Below are positions 49,751 to 58,647 of a DNA stretch of 64,000 nucleotides, one piece after another. The notes under the pieces are model-generated. The model ran no database searches and was not told the origin of the DNA. It saw only the letters and a program-made list of their open reading frames with translations. This DNA comes from CATOSP01 sp965204715. GTDB lineage: Bacteria; Chloroflexota; Dehalococcoidia; Lucifugimonadales; UBA3495. The DNA is taken from assembly GCA_965204715.1 (NCBI GenBank), contig OZ242009.1, positions 2,604,001 to 2,668,000 of the forward strand. Reading direction: 5' to 3'. The translations under genes and the position numbers were made by a program. Each line of letters starts with the position of its first letter. Positions within the stretch are counted from its first letter, which is position 1.

Positions 49751-50554
49751 ATGGACCTGGAACTGGAGAACAAGATTGCAATCGTGACCGGGGCAAGCCG
49801 CGGCATAGGCAAGGCCATCGCCAGGGAATTGGCTGTTTGCGGCTGCGATGTAGTGGTCTGTGCCCGGAACCCTGAAGACCTGGAGTTGACGGCGCGGGAA
49901 CTGGGTGAGGAGACGGGACGACAGGTGGTGCCCATCACCGCCGATACTACCAGCACGCCCCAGGTTGAGTCTATGGTGGCCCAGGCCGCCCAGCAATTCG
50001 GCAGGATCGACATCCTTGTCAACAATGCCGCCGCACCCGGAGGCATCGCCAGGGGGCCGCTGGAGACCATCTCAGACGATGACGTGCTGGACGATCTGAA
50101 CACCAAGGTCGTGGGTTATCTCCGTTGCGCCCGGGCCGTCGCCCCGCACATGACCCAGAACGGTTGGGGACGTATCATCAATATCGGGGGCTTGTCAGCC
50201 CGCAATTCCTCCGGCTCCAACGTCAGCGCCGGTGTCCGCAACTCCGGTCTGGTCAACCTGACCAAGTACCTTGCCCAGGAGTTGGGGCCGTCCGGCATCA
50301 CTGTGAACCTGATACACCCCGGCGCGACCCGCACTGAGCGGAGCGCTCCAGCTTACGAGGCGCAGGCCCAACGTGAGGGTATAACCGTCGAGGAAGTGGA
50401 AGCGAGGGTGGCGGCCAACAACGCTACCAAGCGTATCGTCGACGCCAGCGAGTTGGCCTACGTCGTGGCTTTCTTCGCATCTCCCCGGTCGATTGCCATA
50501 AGCGGCGAGGCCATCGCGGCCGGAGGCGGCGCCGGGACCGCGGTACACCATTAG
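49751..50554 (+). CDS. SDR-fold protein lacking the YxxxK catalytic pair
   Basis: The N-terminus has the cofactor motif TGASRGIGKAIA and VVCARNPEDL, with NNAAAP in the NNAG position, and a C-terminal GPSGITVNLIHPGATRT block, all SDR-like. However, where YxxxK should be (after IGGLSARNSSGSNVS) the sequence is AGVRNSG, so the catalytic Tyr and Lys are missing. A known SDR subgroup has this kind of change. Start ATG at 49751. 267 residues. It may bind the cofactor without classical SDR chemistry. Confidence 0.75.
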   Translation: MDLELENKIAIVTGASRGIGKAIARELAVCGCDVVVCARNPEDLELTARELGEETGRQVVPITADTTSTPQVESMVAQAAQQFGRIDILVNNAAAPGGIARGPLETISDDDVLDDLNTKVVGYLRCARAVAPHMTQNGWGRIINIGGLSARNSSGSNVSAGVRNSGLVNLTKYLAQELGPSGITVNLIHPGATRTERSAPAYEAQAQREGITVEEVEARVAANNATKRIVDASELAYVVAFFASPRSIAISGEAIAAGGGAGTAVHH

Positions 50555-50592
50555 CCGGCCGCTCCGGTGCAGCGCGCCAGCAGGAGGAAGTT

Positions 50593-50907
50593 ATGATCAG
50601 AGTAACCTTCGCCTATCCCAATGAGGAAGGCTCCAATTTCGATTGGGACTACTTTGTAGACACCCACCGCGAAATCGTCCACCGGGAGTTGGACTCCCGC
50701 GGCATGGTCAGCTTCGAGCAAGACAGGGGCATATCCGCCACGGACCCGAATGCACCTCCGCCCTGGGTCGCCATAGCTCACATGACTTTCAATACCGTGG
50801 AAGAGGTGCACCAGGCCTTTATCGAAGCTGGTGGGCCTGTGCTGGGGGACCGGCGCAATTACACCGAGGTTCGTCCGACTATCCAGATCAGCGAAATATC
50901 TTCCTAG
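50593..50907 (+). CDS. EthD family protein
   Basis: A 104-residue protein with the EthD pattern MIRVTFAYPNEEGSNFDWDYFVDTH, MVSFEQDRG and PPWVAIAHMTFNTVEEVHQAF. EthD domains are ferredoxin-like and associated with ether or other hydrocarbon breakdown, often as accessory proteins. An AGGAGGAAG ribosome binding site precedes the ATG. It is 38 bases after the SDR-like gene and may work with it. Confidence 0.8.
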   Translation: MIRVTFAYPNEEGSNFDWDYFVDTHREIVHRELDSRGMVSFEQDRGISATDPNAPPPWVAIAHMTFNTVEEVHQAFIEAGGPVLGDRRNYTEVRPTIQISEISS

Positions 50908-51054
50908 TCTTTCGGACTCCTACAGACTCCGCGGTCCCGCCGCACCGGGATACCCGGCCAACCGGGACCTTTTCCTGGTGTGGCTTTCCATGTTCCAGCG
51001 GTCGGACGCCTGCAAACTACAGTCCCGCAATCCCCAGGGAGGCGGACGGTCACA

Positions 51055-52722
51055 ATGCCTGAAGCCAGCGAATATCGCTCCCTCGATGAACTGTCCCAGC
51101 GGTTGGTGCGCGAGTATTGGGACTTCTATCCTAATGCCGGGTCCCGCATTGGCCGGCATGAGTACGACGGCCGTTTGCCTGATCTGTCTGCGACCAGTCT
51201 CCGCCGCCGGGTTGCGCAACTGGACCGTGGGCTTGCCGAAGTAACGACCTTCGCCGCGGAAGCCCTAACCCCTGAAGAGCGGTTGAGCCATCGTCTCCTG
51301 GAATTGTTTCTCCGCCGGGAGCATTTCTCGATCACCGAGATGAAGAATCTGGAGAACAACCCGACCCGCCAGGTGGGCCACCTTGACGTGAGCGGCTACA
51401 TCAACCGGGACTACGCACCCCTGCCTGACCGCGTCAGGTCAGTGTCGCAGGCGCTGAAGCAAGTCCCTGAGTTCGTGGAAGTCATGGCCGATTCTCTCGG
51501 GGAGCAGATCGGGCTTCCAGTCTTAGACTCCAGCATCGAGAGTTACGCTGGAATGGCGCGGTTCTACCGGGTAGACCTTGGCAGGGCCGCTGGGGACGTT
51601 GGACTCCGGGATGTGCAGGAGGAGTTCGATCTGGCCAGGGAAAACGCCGCCGCATCCCTGGACCAGTTCGTATCGGTGCTCCAGGAGCGCCGAGACAGCG
51701 GCAACGGGCAGCCCGGATTCGCCATAGGGCCTGACCTCTACTCCTCGATGTTGCAGACCGGCGAGGCCCTCGATGTTCCGCTGGACATGCTGGTGTCCTT
51801 GGGAGAGACTGACTTGAACGAGAACCTCCGGCGTTTGAAGGATGCTACAGCAGCCATCGACCCCGGACGGGACGTGAGGGAAATCGTGGCCGGAATCGGA
51901 TATCATCACCCAGCGGCATCGGCCCTGATTCCCGAGACGCGGGACATGCTGGAAGAGATTCGGCAGTCCGTAATCGACTTGAACCTTGTCACCGTGCCGT
52001 CGGAAGACCGCTGCCTGGTCGTCGAGACCCCAACGTACATGCGCTATGCCTTCGCGGCTATGGACTCAGCGGGCGCGCTAGAGGAGAGGGCCACCGAGTC
52101 ATTCTACTATGTGACTCCCGTGGAGCCGGAGTGGACTCACCGGCAGCAGGAAGAATGGCTCTCCAATTTCAACTACTCCACTCTCCGCATAGTTTCCATC
52201 CACGAGGTCTACCCGGGCCACTTCGTCCACCACCTCCACAACCGCTACGGGTATCCTCTTCCCCTGATAAACCGGGTGGCGAACTCCTACGCATTCGTCG
52301 AGGGTTGGGCGCACTATACCGAGGCGATGATGCTGGAAGGAGGTTACGGGTCAGACCAACCGGAGTTGCTGGTCACGCAGCTGCTGGAAGCTCTAGTCCG
52401 CAACTGCCGTTACATGTGCTCCCTGGGGATGCACACCGGCGGGATGACGCTCGATGACGCCACTCGCTACTTCATGGAGAACGCCTTCATGGCTGAACTT
52501 CCCGCCCGCCGCGAGGCGCTCCGAGGAACGTTCGACCCGGGTTATCTGAACTACACCCTGGGCAAGCTCATGATAATGAAGCTGCGCGAAGATTACCGGC
52601 AGGAGCAGGGGGGCAACTTTACGCTGAAGGGATTCCACGACCGGCTACTGTCCTACGGTGCACCCGCGCTGCCGCTGCTGAGGGAAGCGATGCTGGAAGA
52701 CCCGACGGGTCCTCCGGTGTAG
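51055..52722 (+). CDS. DUF885 family protein with metallopeptidase-like motif
   Basis: The 555-residue protein is largely helical. The family's characteristic motif is present as IHEVYPGHFVHHLH near residue 382, followed by FVEGWAHYTEAMMLEGG, similar to the zinc-binding pattern of gluzincin-like enzymes. Members act as putative carboxypeptidase-like hydrolases, but the substrate is unknown. The ATG at 51055 has an AGGGAGGCGG ribosome binding site; a longer reading to 50980 is rejected. Confidence 0.8.
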   Translation: MPEASEYRSLDELSQRLVREYWDFYPNAGSRIGRHEYDGRLPDLSATSLRRRVAQLDRGLAEVTTFAAEALTPEERLSHRLLELFLRREHFSITEMKNLENNPTRQVGHLDVSGYINRDYAPLPDRVRSVSQALKQVPEFVEVMADSLGEQIGLPVLDSSIESYAGMARFYRVDLGRAAGDVGLRDVQEEFDLARENAAASLDQFVSVLQERRDSGNGQPGFAIGPDLYSSMLQTGEALDVPLDMLVSLGETDLNENLRRLKDATAAIDPGRDVREIVAGIGYHHPAASALIPETRDMLEEIRQSVIDLNLVTVPSEDRCLVVETPTYMRYAFAAMDSAGALEERATESFYYVTPVEPEWTHRQQEEWLSNFNYSTLRIVSIHEVYPGHFVHHLHNRYGYPLPLINRVANSYAFVEGWAHYTEAMMLEGGYGSDQPELLVTQLLEALVRNCRYMCSLGMHTGGMTLDDATRYFMENAFMAELPARREALRGTFDPGYLNYTLGKLMIMKLREDYRQEQGGNFTLKGFHDRLLSYGAPALPLLREAMLEDPTGPPV

Positions 52723-52778
52723 GGGGCCCGGCCCCGTCCGGGTCGACACTCTTCGGCGGCCAATCGCCCCCGTTCTGC

Positions 52779-53483
52779 CTACGTGCGGAAGTTCACCTTG
52801 CGGAAGGACTCAGAGTAGTTGTATTCCTGGTCTGAGGCTGCGTCTCTGGCCATCTCTCTGACGAAGGTCTCCACCTCTTCCGCCGAACGGCCCTCCAACT
52901 GGCTCTGGTGGACCATCACCGCCTTGATCTTCAAGTCCAGTGATTCACCGATATTGTAGTTGACGTTGGGAGATTCCGCGCCCCAGAAGAGGACTGTGCC
53001 AGTCTTGTGCGGTTCCAGTCCCTCGTCCCGCCAGAGTTCTGCGAAGTGGAGATGGTCCCTGGCGTAGGGGAACACGGCGTCCAACGCCACCTGCCCCGCA
53101 ATCCGGTTGTCGCGGTGCCAAGCCAGATTCTTGCGGTATGGCTCGGGACACATCACGATGTCCGGCCGCACCCGTCTCACCTGCCGCACCAGCTCCCGAC
53201 GGAACTCGCCGGTGTCGTCCAGTTCGCCGTCAGGATGGTGCAGTTCCACAACTTCTTTGACGCCCAGGAGTTGGGCGGCCTCACGCTGCTCCCTCTCCCG
53301 GATGACTCCTAGCTCGTGCCCGCTGGCCCCGGGGTCTGTGGTCCCTTTGCCGCCGTCAGTGCAGAGGACGTAGTGTACCTCCGCGCCGCGCTGCACCCAC
53401 AGCGCCACCGTACCGGCGCACCAGAACTCCGCGTCGTCTGGGTGTGGGACCACCACCAATACTCGTTCCGGGGTCTCCTCCAT
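52779..53483 (-). CDS. PIG-L family deacetylase
   Basis: VLVVVPHPDDAEFWCAGTVALW at the N-terminus contains the zinc motif PHPDDAE, and WHRDNRIAGQVALDAVFPYA contains the third ligand (HxDH-type). The 234-residue length fits LmbE/PIG-L N-acetylglucosaminyl-type deacetylases; substrates include GlcNAc-Ins and glycan precursors. ATG at 53483 follows GGAGGGC. An upstream in-frame start is rejected. It lies between two rightward genes and is transcribed leftward. Confidence 0.85.
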   Translation of the reverse strand: MEETPERVLVVVPHPDDAEFWCAGTVALWVQRGAEVHYVLCTDGGKGTTDPGASGHELGVIREREQREAAQLLGVKEVVELHHPDGELDDTGEFRRELVRQVRRVRPDIVMCPEPYRKNLAWHRDNRIAGQVALDAVFPYARDHLHFAELWRDEGLEPHKTGTVLFWGAESPNVNYNIGESLDLKIKAVMVHQSQLEGRSAEEVETFVREMARDAASDQEYNYSESFRKVNFRT

Positions 53484-53792
53484 ACGCAGTTGCCCTCCAG
53501 CCCGGCTGTGCCCGGACCGCCGGACGTTAGCCGAAATTTGAACCATGTTCAATCCTACAGGAAGCGGGTTTGAGGGTCAAATTCGACCGGGCGCAAACCG
53601 GAGGACAACCCTCGGCTACGTGTAATGGATTACCGGCTACTCGTCCCCGCTGCTTCCGGTCGCGGACATTGACATCCCACGAAGTTAGGCTGTAATCTCC
53701 AGACGGCTTCCCAACCGGTTGTGAGACAGCCATACTTGGCAGTCTGTCGCGGCGAATGCGACTGTGGAACACAAGCCCACTGGAGGAAGAAT

Positions 53793-54206
53793 ATGCCAAA
53801 GGTCATCCCCGTGCCAGATGAGTTGAGCAAGCCCTTCTGGGACGCAGTGAACGAGCGTCGGCTCGTGGTCCAGAACTGCACCAGTTGCGACATGTTGCAG
53901 TATCCGCCGCGGGAGACCTGCGGCCAGTGCCGCTCTGCCGAAGACCTGGAGTGGAAGGAAGTGAGCGGGAGGGGCCATATCTCATCCGCCATCGTCATAG
54001 AGGACGGGCGGCTGGACCGGCGCAGGCCCGACCAGCCTTACAACCTGGTCCTGGTCCACCTGGACGAAGATCCCGGCATCAACTTCTACTCCAACCTCCC
54101 CGGAGTGCCGGTAGATGAAGTCCCCATCGGCGCTGCCGTCGAGGTGGTATTTGAAGAGGTCGCTCCGGACCAGCTCATCCATGAGTGGCGAGTGGTATCC
54201 GAATAA
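53793..54206 (+). CDS. Zn-ribbon and OB-fold protein, DUF35 family
   Basis: The N-terminal rubredoxin-like zinc ribbon CTSCDMLQYPPRETCGQC and the following OB fold (WKEVSGRGHISSAIVIEDGRL, PYNLVLVHLDEDPGINFYSNL) are the DUF35 signature. These proteins partner thiolases and aldolases, such as Ltp2 in steroid side-chain cleavage. The next gene, 46 bases on, is a thiolase-like protein, supporting that pairing. Start ATG at 53793 after TGGAGGAAGA. Confidence 0.88.
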   Translation: MPKVIPVPDELSKPFWDAVNERRLVVQNCTSCDMLQYPPRETCGQCRSAEDLEWKEVSGRGHISSAIVIEDGRLDRRRPDQPYNLVLVHLDEDPGINFYSNLPGVPVDEVPIGAAVEVVFEEVAPDQLIHEWRVVSE

Positions 54207-54251
54207 CCTGCTCCTGTGGGCGCGAATCCTGGATGCAAGAAAGGGCGGACA

Positions 54252-55568
54252 ATGACTTCACTTAGCGATTATTCCTGGAGAAGAAACAGGGAAGGTCTAG
54301 GACTCTGGGACCACCGCGGCCAGGTGGCCGTGGCCGGGTTCGGTCATTCCGAAATTGACCGGCGTTGGGATGGCGAAACGATGGACAGGACCCTGGGCGC
54401 ATTCTCAATCCAGGCCTGTCAACGTGCGATGGACGACGCGGGATTGACCGCGGAGCAGATAGACGGCGTCATCTGCTGCGACTCTCACATCGCCGGTCCC
54501 AGCGGCGGCGCTGCGGGCAGATGGGCCCCCCGTCCCTACTTCGACCCTCCCTACGATTCCGAGTGGGGCCTGACCTTGATCAACGGAGAATGGCTGGTCA
54601 AACAGATGGGTCTGACCAACGTCAAGTTCTGTCCCTCGGGCGTTCCGGCCATCGGGGAGATGCTGGGCTTGGCATCGCAGGCCATTGCTGACGGCCTATG
54701 CACAACCTGCCTGGTCATCTACCCCACCGGGAACCTGGCAGGCCGCTACCGCCGGGGCGGGGAGAACGCCGAGGACTACGCAAGGGGCAACAGGCAATGG
54801 ACGGTGCCCTGGGGAAACCACGGCGGCAACGACTTCATCAACGCCTTTCCCCACCAGCAGTATTGCCACCGTTACGGCGGCACCCACGACGACATGGCTC
54901 CATTCGTGGTCAACCAGCACCGTAACGGCCTGCTCACTCCCTGGGGCTTCAACGCCACACATAACATACCCCAGCTTACCGTCGAGGACTATGTGTCCTC
55001 GCGCTACATCCTGAAGCCGCTCAGATTATGGGACTGTGACCGGCCAGTCAACGCCTCGGGCGCGTACCTGTTCACGACCGCCGAGCGGGCCAGGGACATG
55101 AAGCAGCCGCCCGTGTACATACTGAACCACAACCAGCACAGCGCGGGGACCCGCAGCACCCAGGCAGTCCTTGAAGAGATTGAAGCGGAGACTGACCGTG
55201 TGGCCAGGATGATGTTCGAGGGTTCCGGTTTGAGCGCCGACGAGGTGGACATATTCAACCCCTACGACGGCTACTCTACAATGACGCAGTTCTGGCTTGA
55301 GGCTTTCCAGTGGCACGGGGTAAAGCGGGGAGACGCCTTTCAGTTCTATGCTGACGACATACGGGTCGAAGGCCCCCACCCCTTCAGTTCCAGCGGCGGC
55401 AACCTGGGGACCGGCCGCCTTCGCACCGCAATGTGGACCGACAGCATCGAGCAGTTGCGGGGGAGCGCAGGCCCGCGCCAGGTGACGGTCAGGGCTGAGA
55501 CCGCAGTCGCGGGATTCGGCCCGCCACTCGGCGGAGGCTGGATCGCCTTCGGAAAATACCCTAGCTGA
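54252..55568 (+). CDS. Thiolase-like protein (lipid-transfer/SCPx type)
   Basis: A thiolase-superfamily protein of 438 residues with AIQ-type N-terminal helix (SIQACQRAMDDAGLTAEQIDGVICC), a CPSGVPAIGEMLGLASQAIADG segment in the nucleophile region, a VDIFNPYDGYSTMTQFWLE block and a C-terminal HPFSSSGGNLGTGRL loop. Residues of the catalytic pocket differ from classical thiolases, so it may be an aldolase-type or non-condensing member. It is adjacent to a DUF35 partner gene. Its end overlaps the convergent DUF502 gene by eight bases. Confidence 0.82.
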   Translation: MTSLSDYSWRRNREGLGLWDHRGQVAVAGFGHSEIDRRWDGETMDRTLGAFSIQACQRAMDDAGLTAEQIDGVICCDSHIAGPSGGAAGRWAPRPYFDPPYDSEWGLTLINGEWLVKQMGLTNVKFCPSGVPAIGEMLGLASQAIADGLCTTCLVIYPTGNLAGRYRRGGENAEDYARGNRQWTVPWGNHGGNDFINAFPHQQYCHRYGGTHDDMAPFVVNQHRNGLLTPWGFNATHNIPQLTVEDYVSSRYILKPLRLWDCDRPVNASGAYLFTTAERARDMKQPPVYILNHNQHSAGTRSTQAVLEEIEAETDRVARMMFEGSGLSADEVDIFNPYDGYSTMTQFWLEAFQWHGVKRGDAFQFYADDIRVEGPHPFSSSGGNLGTGRLRTAMWTDSIEQLRGSAGPRQVTVRAETAVAGFGPPLGGGWIAFGKYPS

Positions 55569-56319
55569 CCACCGAAGGTTGGTCCGTAGCGGAGTCTGCC
55601 TGCAGGTTGTTCGATGCCGGCCTGCGGGTGCCGCCGTTTTCCTGGGTAGCCTGCGTTGGCAGGGTTTCTGGTTGTGGGAATACAGTACCAGCCAGTATCC
55701 CTCCGGATATCACAACCTTCATCGCATCGTCCACCGATATGCCGGCGGGCCTGACCTCCGCGCTGGGCATCATGATCAGGAACCCGGAGGACGGTATCGG
55801 TGTGGTGGGGATGTATACCGCAAGGAGTTCCGCTCCCTCGGCATTGACCACCCGGGACGTGACCAAGCCTATGGCCTGACATCCGGGCCGTGGGAACTCC
55901 ACCAGCACTACTGCGGAGTACCGCGGGTTGCTGTTCGTGGAGATCAATTCCACCGCGGTCCGCGTCGTCCCGTATACAGTCTTGACCAGCGGGATGAATT
56001 CGAGAAGGCGGTGGGCCAGCCCGATAAGCCTGCGGCCTATCACGTGCGCGGCCACCAACCCGGCGATGTACACCAGCGCCATCAGGACCAGAAATCCCAA
56101 GCCCGGTATATGGGGACCGGGCAGGTAGCTCAGCGGTTGCTCCAGTACAGGGTCGAGCAGGTCGAAGAAGAACTTGAAGACCAGTATGGTTATGCCAATG
56201 GGCAGCAGAACGAGGATGCCCGCCCCCAGTCTACGCTCGACATGTACGATTACGTGGTGTAAAGGCCCCCTTCGATGTCCCTCCGATAGAGGCCCTTCAT
56301 CATCTGAGAGTTGAGCCAA
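55561..56319 (-). CDS. DUF502 family membrane protein
   Basis: Two membrane segments are visible (GILVLLPIGITILVFKFFFDLL and GLGFLVLMALVYIAGLVAAHVIG), followed by a cytosolic domain with FIPLVKTVYGTTRTAVELI and GFLIMMPSAEVRPAGISVDDAMKVVISGG. This fits the DUF502 pattern. The C-terminal about 40 residues are low complexity. Function unknown. It is the last gene of the leftward run, following the glycosyltransferase gene after 12 bases. Confidence 0.85.
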   Translation of the reverse strand: MAQLSDDEGPLSEGHRRGPLHHVIVHVERRLGAGILVLLPIGITILVFKFFFDLLDPVLEQPLSYLPGPHIPGLGFLVLMALVYIAGLVAAHVIGRRLIGLAHRLLEFIPLVKTVYGTTRTAVELISTNSNPRYSAVVLVEFPRPGCQAIGLVTSRVVNAEGAELLAVYIPTTPIPSSGFLIMMPSAEVRPAGISVDDAMKVVISGGILAGTVFPQPETLPTQATQENGGTRRPASNNLQADSATDQPSVVS

Positions 56320-56331
56320 TTCTCCTCCGCT

Positions 56332-57579
56332 TTACCGAGGGGATCTCGGCAACTGGGACTCGTAGACTTCAGCCACCTGCGCGGCAACGGCTTCCCAGCT
56401 CATCCCCTCGGCCCTGCGCCGGGCGGCCTGGCCCATGCTCTGCTGTAGTCTCTTGTTCGATAGTATCATTTCCAGTGAGCCGGCGAAAGCATCTGGACAC
56501 CGCCACGGTTTGAGATATCCGGTCCGTCCGTGCTCCACGATTGTCGAGAGTCCGCCTACCCTGGTGGCCACTACCGGGGTGCCGCAAGCCATTGACTCCA
56601 GGGCGGCCAGCCCGAAGCTCTCATAGAAGGACGGAACGACGCAGACGTCAGCGGCATTGTAATAGAAGGGCAATTCCTCATGGTCCATCCGGCCTACGAA
56701 GTCCACTGACCCCTCTATTCCCAAGTCATTGACCAGCGCGCGCATCCGTTCCACTTCCGGGTCTCCCTCGCGACCGCCTCCAATTACCATCAGGCGTACC
56801 GGCGCCGCGCCGCCCAGCTCGGCAGTGGCGCGTATCAGCAGTTCCAGGCCCTTCAGAGGCTCGATGCGGCCCACGAACAGGAGAGTCCTCTCCTCGCCCA
56901 AGCCTATCCTTGCTTTTGCCTCCCGGCGGTCCAGGGGTCGAAAGGTGTCAAGATCCACCCCGCATGGGATGAGATGGACTTTACTGGTATCTGCGCCGTA
57001 GAGGTGGGCCATCGCATTGCGCTCATGGGGGCTGTAGGCAACTATGTGGGTGGCGGACTGCATCAACTCCCGTTCTGTTTCCTGACGCTGCACCGGTTCC
57101 GTTTCACCGGCACGGGAGTTCATCTTGACCAGGGCCAGGGTATGGAAGGTGATAGCATTGGGCACGCGCCACGCAGCCGACAATTCCCGGCCAACCCACC
57201 CCGACAACCAGTAATGAGAGTGTACTGCCTGGTAGTCCACGCCCTTCTCAACCCGGTAGTCCAGGACTCTATCTCTGAACTCGGGGAGGCTGTCGTATAA
57301 CTCCTCCAGCGGAGTGTCCAGGTCCCCGGCCGGAAGGTGGACGACCCGCGCTTTCCCGGATATTTCCCGGGCAATGCCGTGGGGTTCCGCGTGTTCGCGG
57401 GTGAAGATGTCAACATCAATACCCAGGTTGCCCAGTGAACGGGCCAGTTGGCGGACGTGGAGGTTCATCCCGCCGGCCTTGCCCTCTCCCAGCGCCGCGA
57501 GGGGGCAGGCATGGAAGCTGACGAGAGCGACCCGCTTTATTGTTTCCGGCCGCCGCCCCGCTTCCGCCTCCAGTTTCAC
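56332..57579 (-). CDS. GT4 family glycosyltransferase
   Basis: The N-terminal VALVSFHACPLAALGEGKAGGMNLHVRQLARSLGNLG and the C-terminal ESFGLAALESMACGTPVVATRVGGLSTIVEHGRTGYL (E-x7-E motif) define a GT-B fold retaining glycosyltransferase of group 1, with LFVGRIEPLKGLELLI before. The donor and acceptor are unknown; the sequence resembles sucrose-phosphate synthase or MshA-like enzymes. It starts with GTG overlapping the upstream stop (GTGA), so it is translationally coupled to the GNAT-like gene. 415 residues. Confidence 0.85.
   Translation of the reverse strand: MKLEAEAGRRPETIKRVALVSFHACPLAALGEGKAGGMNLHVRQLARSLGNLGIDVDIFTREHAEPHGIAREISGKARVVHLPAGDLDTPLEELYDSLPEFRDRVLDYRVEKGVDYQAVHSHYWLSGWVGRELSAAWRVPNAITFHTLALVKMNSRAGETEPVQRQETERELMQSATHIVAYSPHERNAMAHLYGADTSKVHLIPCGVDLDTFRPLDRREAKARIGLGEERTLLFVGRIEPLKGLELLIRATAELGGAAPVRLMVIGGGREGDPEVERMRALVNDLGIEGSVDFVGRMDHEELPFYYNAADVCVVPSFYESFGLAALESMACGTPVVATRVGGLSTIVEHGRTGYLKPWRCPDAFAGSLEMILSNKRLQQSMGQAARRRAEGMSWEAVAAQVAEVYESQLPRSPR
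57545..57571 (+). repeat. 27-base direct repeat, copy 1
   Basis: A 27-base sequence beginning TCCGGCCGCCGCCCC and ending TTCCGCCTCC is repeated without change at 57684-57710. This copy lies in the start of the glycosyltransferase gene. Confidence 0.75.
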
Positions 57580-58586
57580 GCTCGCGTCACTACCATCTGG
57601 TAGAGGTTGCGGGGACTCCCGCCGAGGTGGTGCTTGTAGGACTCCGCCCCCCGGAGGAAGTCGAAGTAGGATATGCGTTTACATCCGGCCGCCGCCCCGC
57701 TTCCGCCTCCTTCTTCAATGGCGCTTCGGAGGCACAAGGCGTTCAGCAGCAGGCCAACGCTGTAGTAGCCGAACTCAGGGTTGTACCCGCTGTTGTAAAG
57801 AAGGCGGGATGAAGCGTAGTCGAAGCAAAGGCTGGTGGCCACGGCCTGGCCGTCTATCTCCAGGAAATACAGCCGCAGGACGCCCAACTGGGCCATGCGC
57901 GATGTTATCCGGTGGAAGAAGCTCTCCCTGTCCCCGGTCATGTATTCGCTCTTTTCCTGCCGGCTCATCCGCATCAGCGAGATGAAGTCAGGCAGCCGGG
58001 CGTCAACCTCTTCCTGGTCTGCGATGCAGTACCAACGCCAGTTGGGCAGCGCCTCCAGCCGCCGGAACTTGCGCCGCAATTCATGCCGGTTCTTCTTGGA
58101 AAGACTGGAGAGGTATTCGTCCCAGGTGGCCGGCAACTCGATGCCGGAGGAAGTGTCTTCCTGCTCCACCTGCACCGAGTATCCCCGTTCCCGCGCCAGG
58201 TCCGGGAAGTATGTCAGGGTCGGGGAAGTTTCGATCAGCGAGTCCAGGCGCAGTGTGCCCCAGTCCTGCTCGTCCAACCTCCCCAGCAGGGTGTCAAAGA
58301 ACGGAGCTTCATATCCAGGACGGACCATGAAATCGTTGTAGTCCACGGTTTCCTGGCTTCCCAGCAGGGCCAGAGTGTCCCCGCTCTGGGTAAGCGAGGC
58401 TACGGCTGCCACGCCTTCCGGGGAACGCAGGTAAAACCCCGCCATCTCTTTGCCGCTCCCAAAAGTGTCCCACCACACCTGTTGCCACTGGGGAGTCAGG
58501 AACAGGGTGTTCACTGCGCAGGAAGACAGCACCCCTTCCCATTCGGACTCTATTTCCTGGAACGACGTGAGGGGGGACGGGACCAT
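57576..58586 (-). CDS. GNAT/FemAB-like acyltransferase (BioF2/CelD-like)
   Basis: The 336-residue protein has an N-terminal LFLTPQWQQVWWDTFGSG segment and WDEYLSSLSKKNRHELRRKFRRLEAL, followed by a C-terminal GNAT fold with FLEIDGQAVATSLCFDYASSRLLYNSGYNPEF and FDFLRGAESYKHHLGG. This matches the CelD/BcsL-type acetyltransferase domain seen in polysaccharide export or FemAB-like loci. It overlaps the glycosyltransferase gene by four bases, so both probably act in a cell-envelope sugar pathway. The ATG has a GGAGGAGG site. Confidence 0.75.
   Translation of the reverse strand: MVPSPLTSFQEIESEWEGVLSSCAVNTLFLTPQWQQVWWDTFGSGKEMAGFYLRSPEGVAAVASLTQSGDTLALLGSQETVDYNDFMVRPGYEAPFFDTLLGRLDEQDWGTLRLDSLIETSPTLTYFPDLARERGYSVQVEQEDTSSGIELPATWDEYLSSLSKKNRHELRRKFRRLEALPNWRWYCIADQEEVDARLPDFISLMRMSRQEKSEYMTGDRESFFHRITSRMAQLGVLRLYFLEIDGQAVATSLCFDYASSRLLYNSGYNPEFGYYSVGLLLNALCLRSAIEEGGGSGAAAGCKRISYFDFLRGAESYKHHLGGSPRNLYQMVVTRA
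57684..57710 (+). repeat. 27-base direct repeat, copy 2
   Basis: This copy, identical to 57545-57571, lies 139 bases away inside the C-terminal part of the GNAT-like gene and encodes the Gly/Ala-rich loop EEGGGSGAAAG in a different frame from copy 1. Confidence 0.75.
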
Positions 58587-58647
58587 TGGCTACCTCCTCC
58601 GGGGACGGACCTATACGCCGCTCCCCAGCCAGCATGTTGGCATGGGA

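Noticed and set aside
50980..51054. Upstream extension of the DUF885 gene
   Set aside because: It would precede the good AGGGAGGCGG ribosome binding site at the ATG 51055 and adds non-conserved residues.
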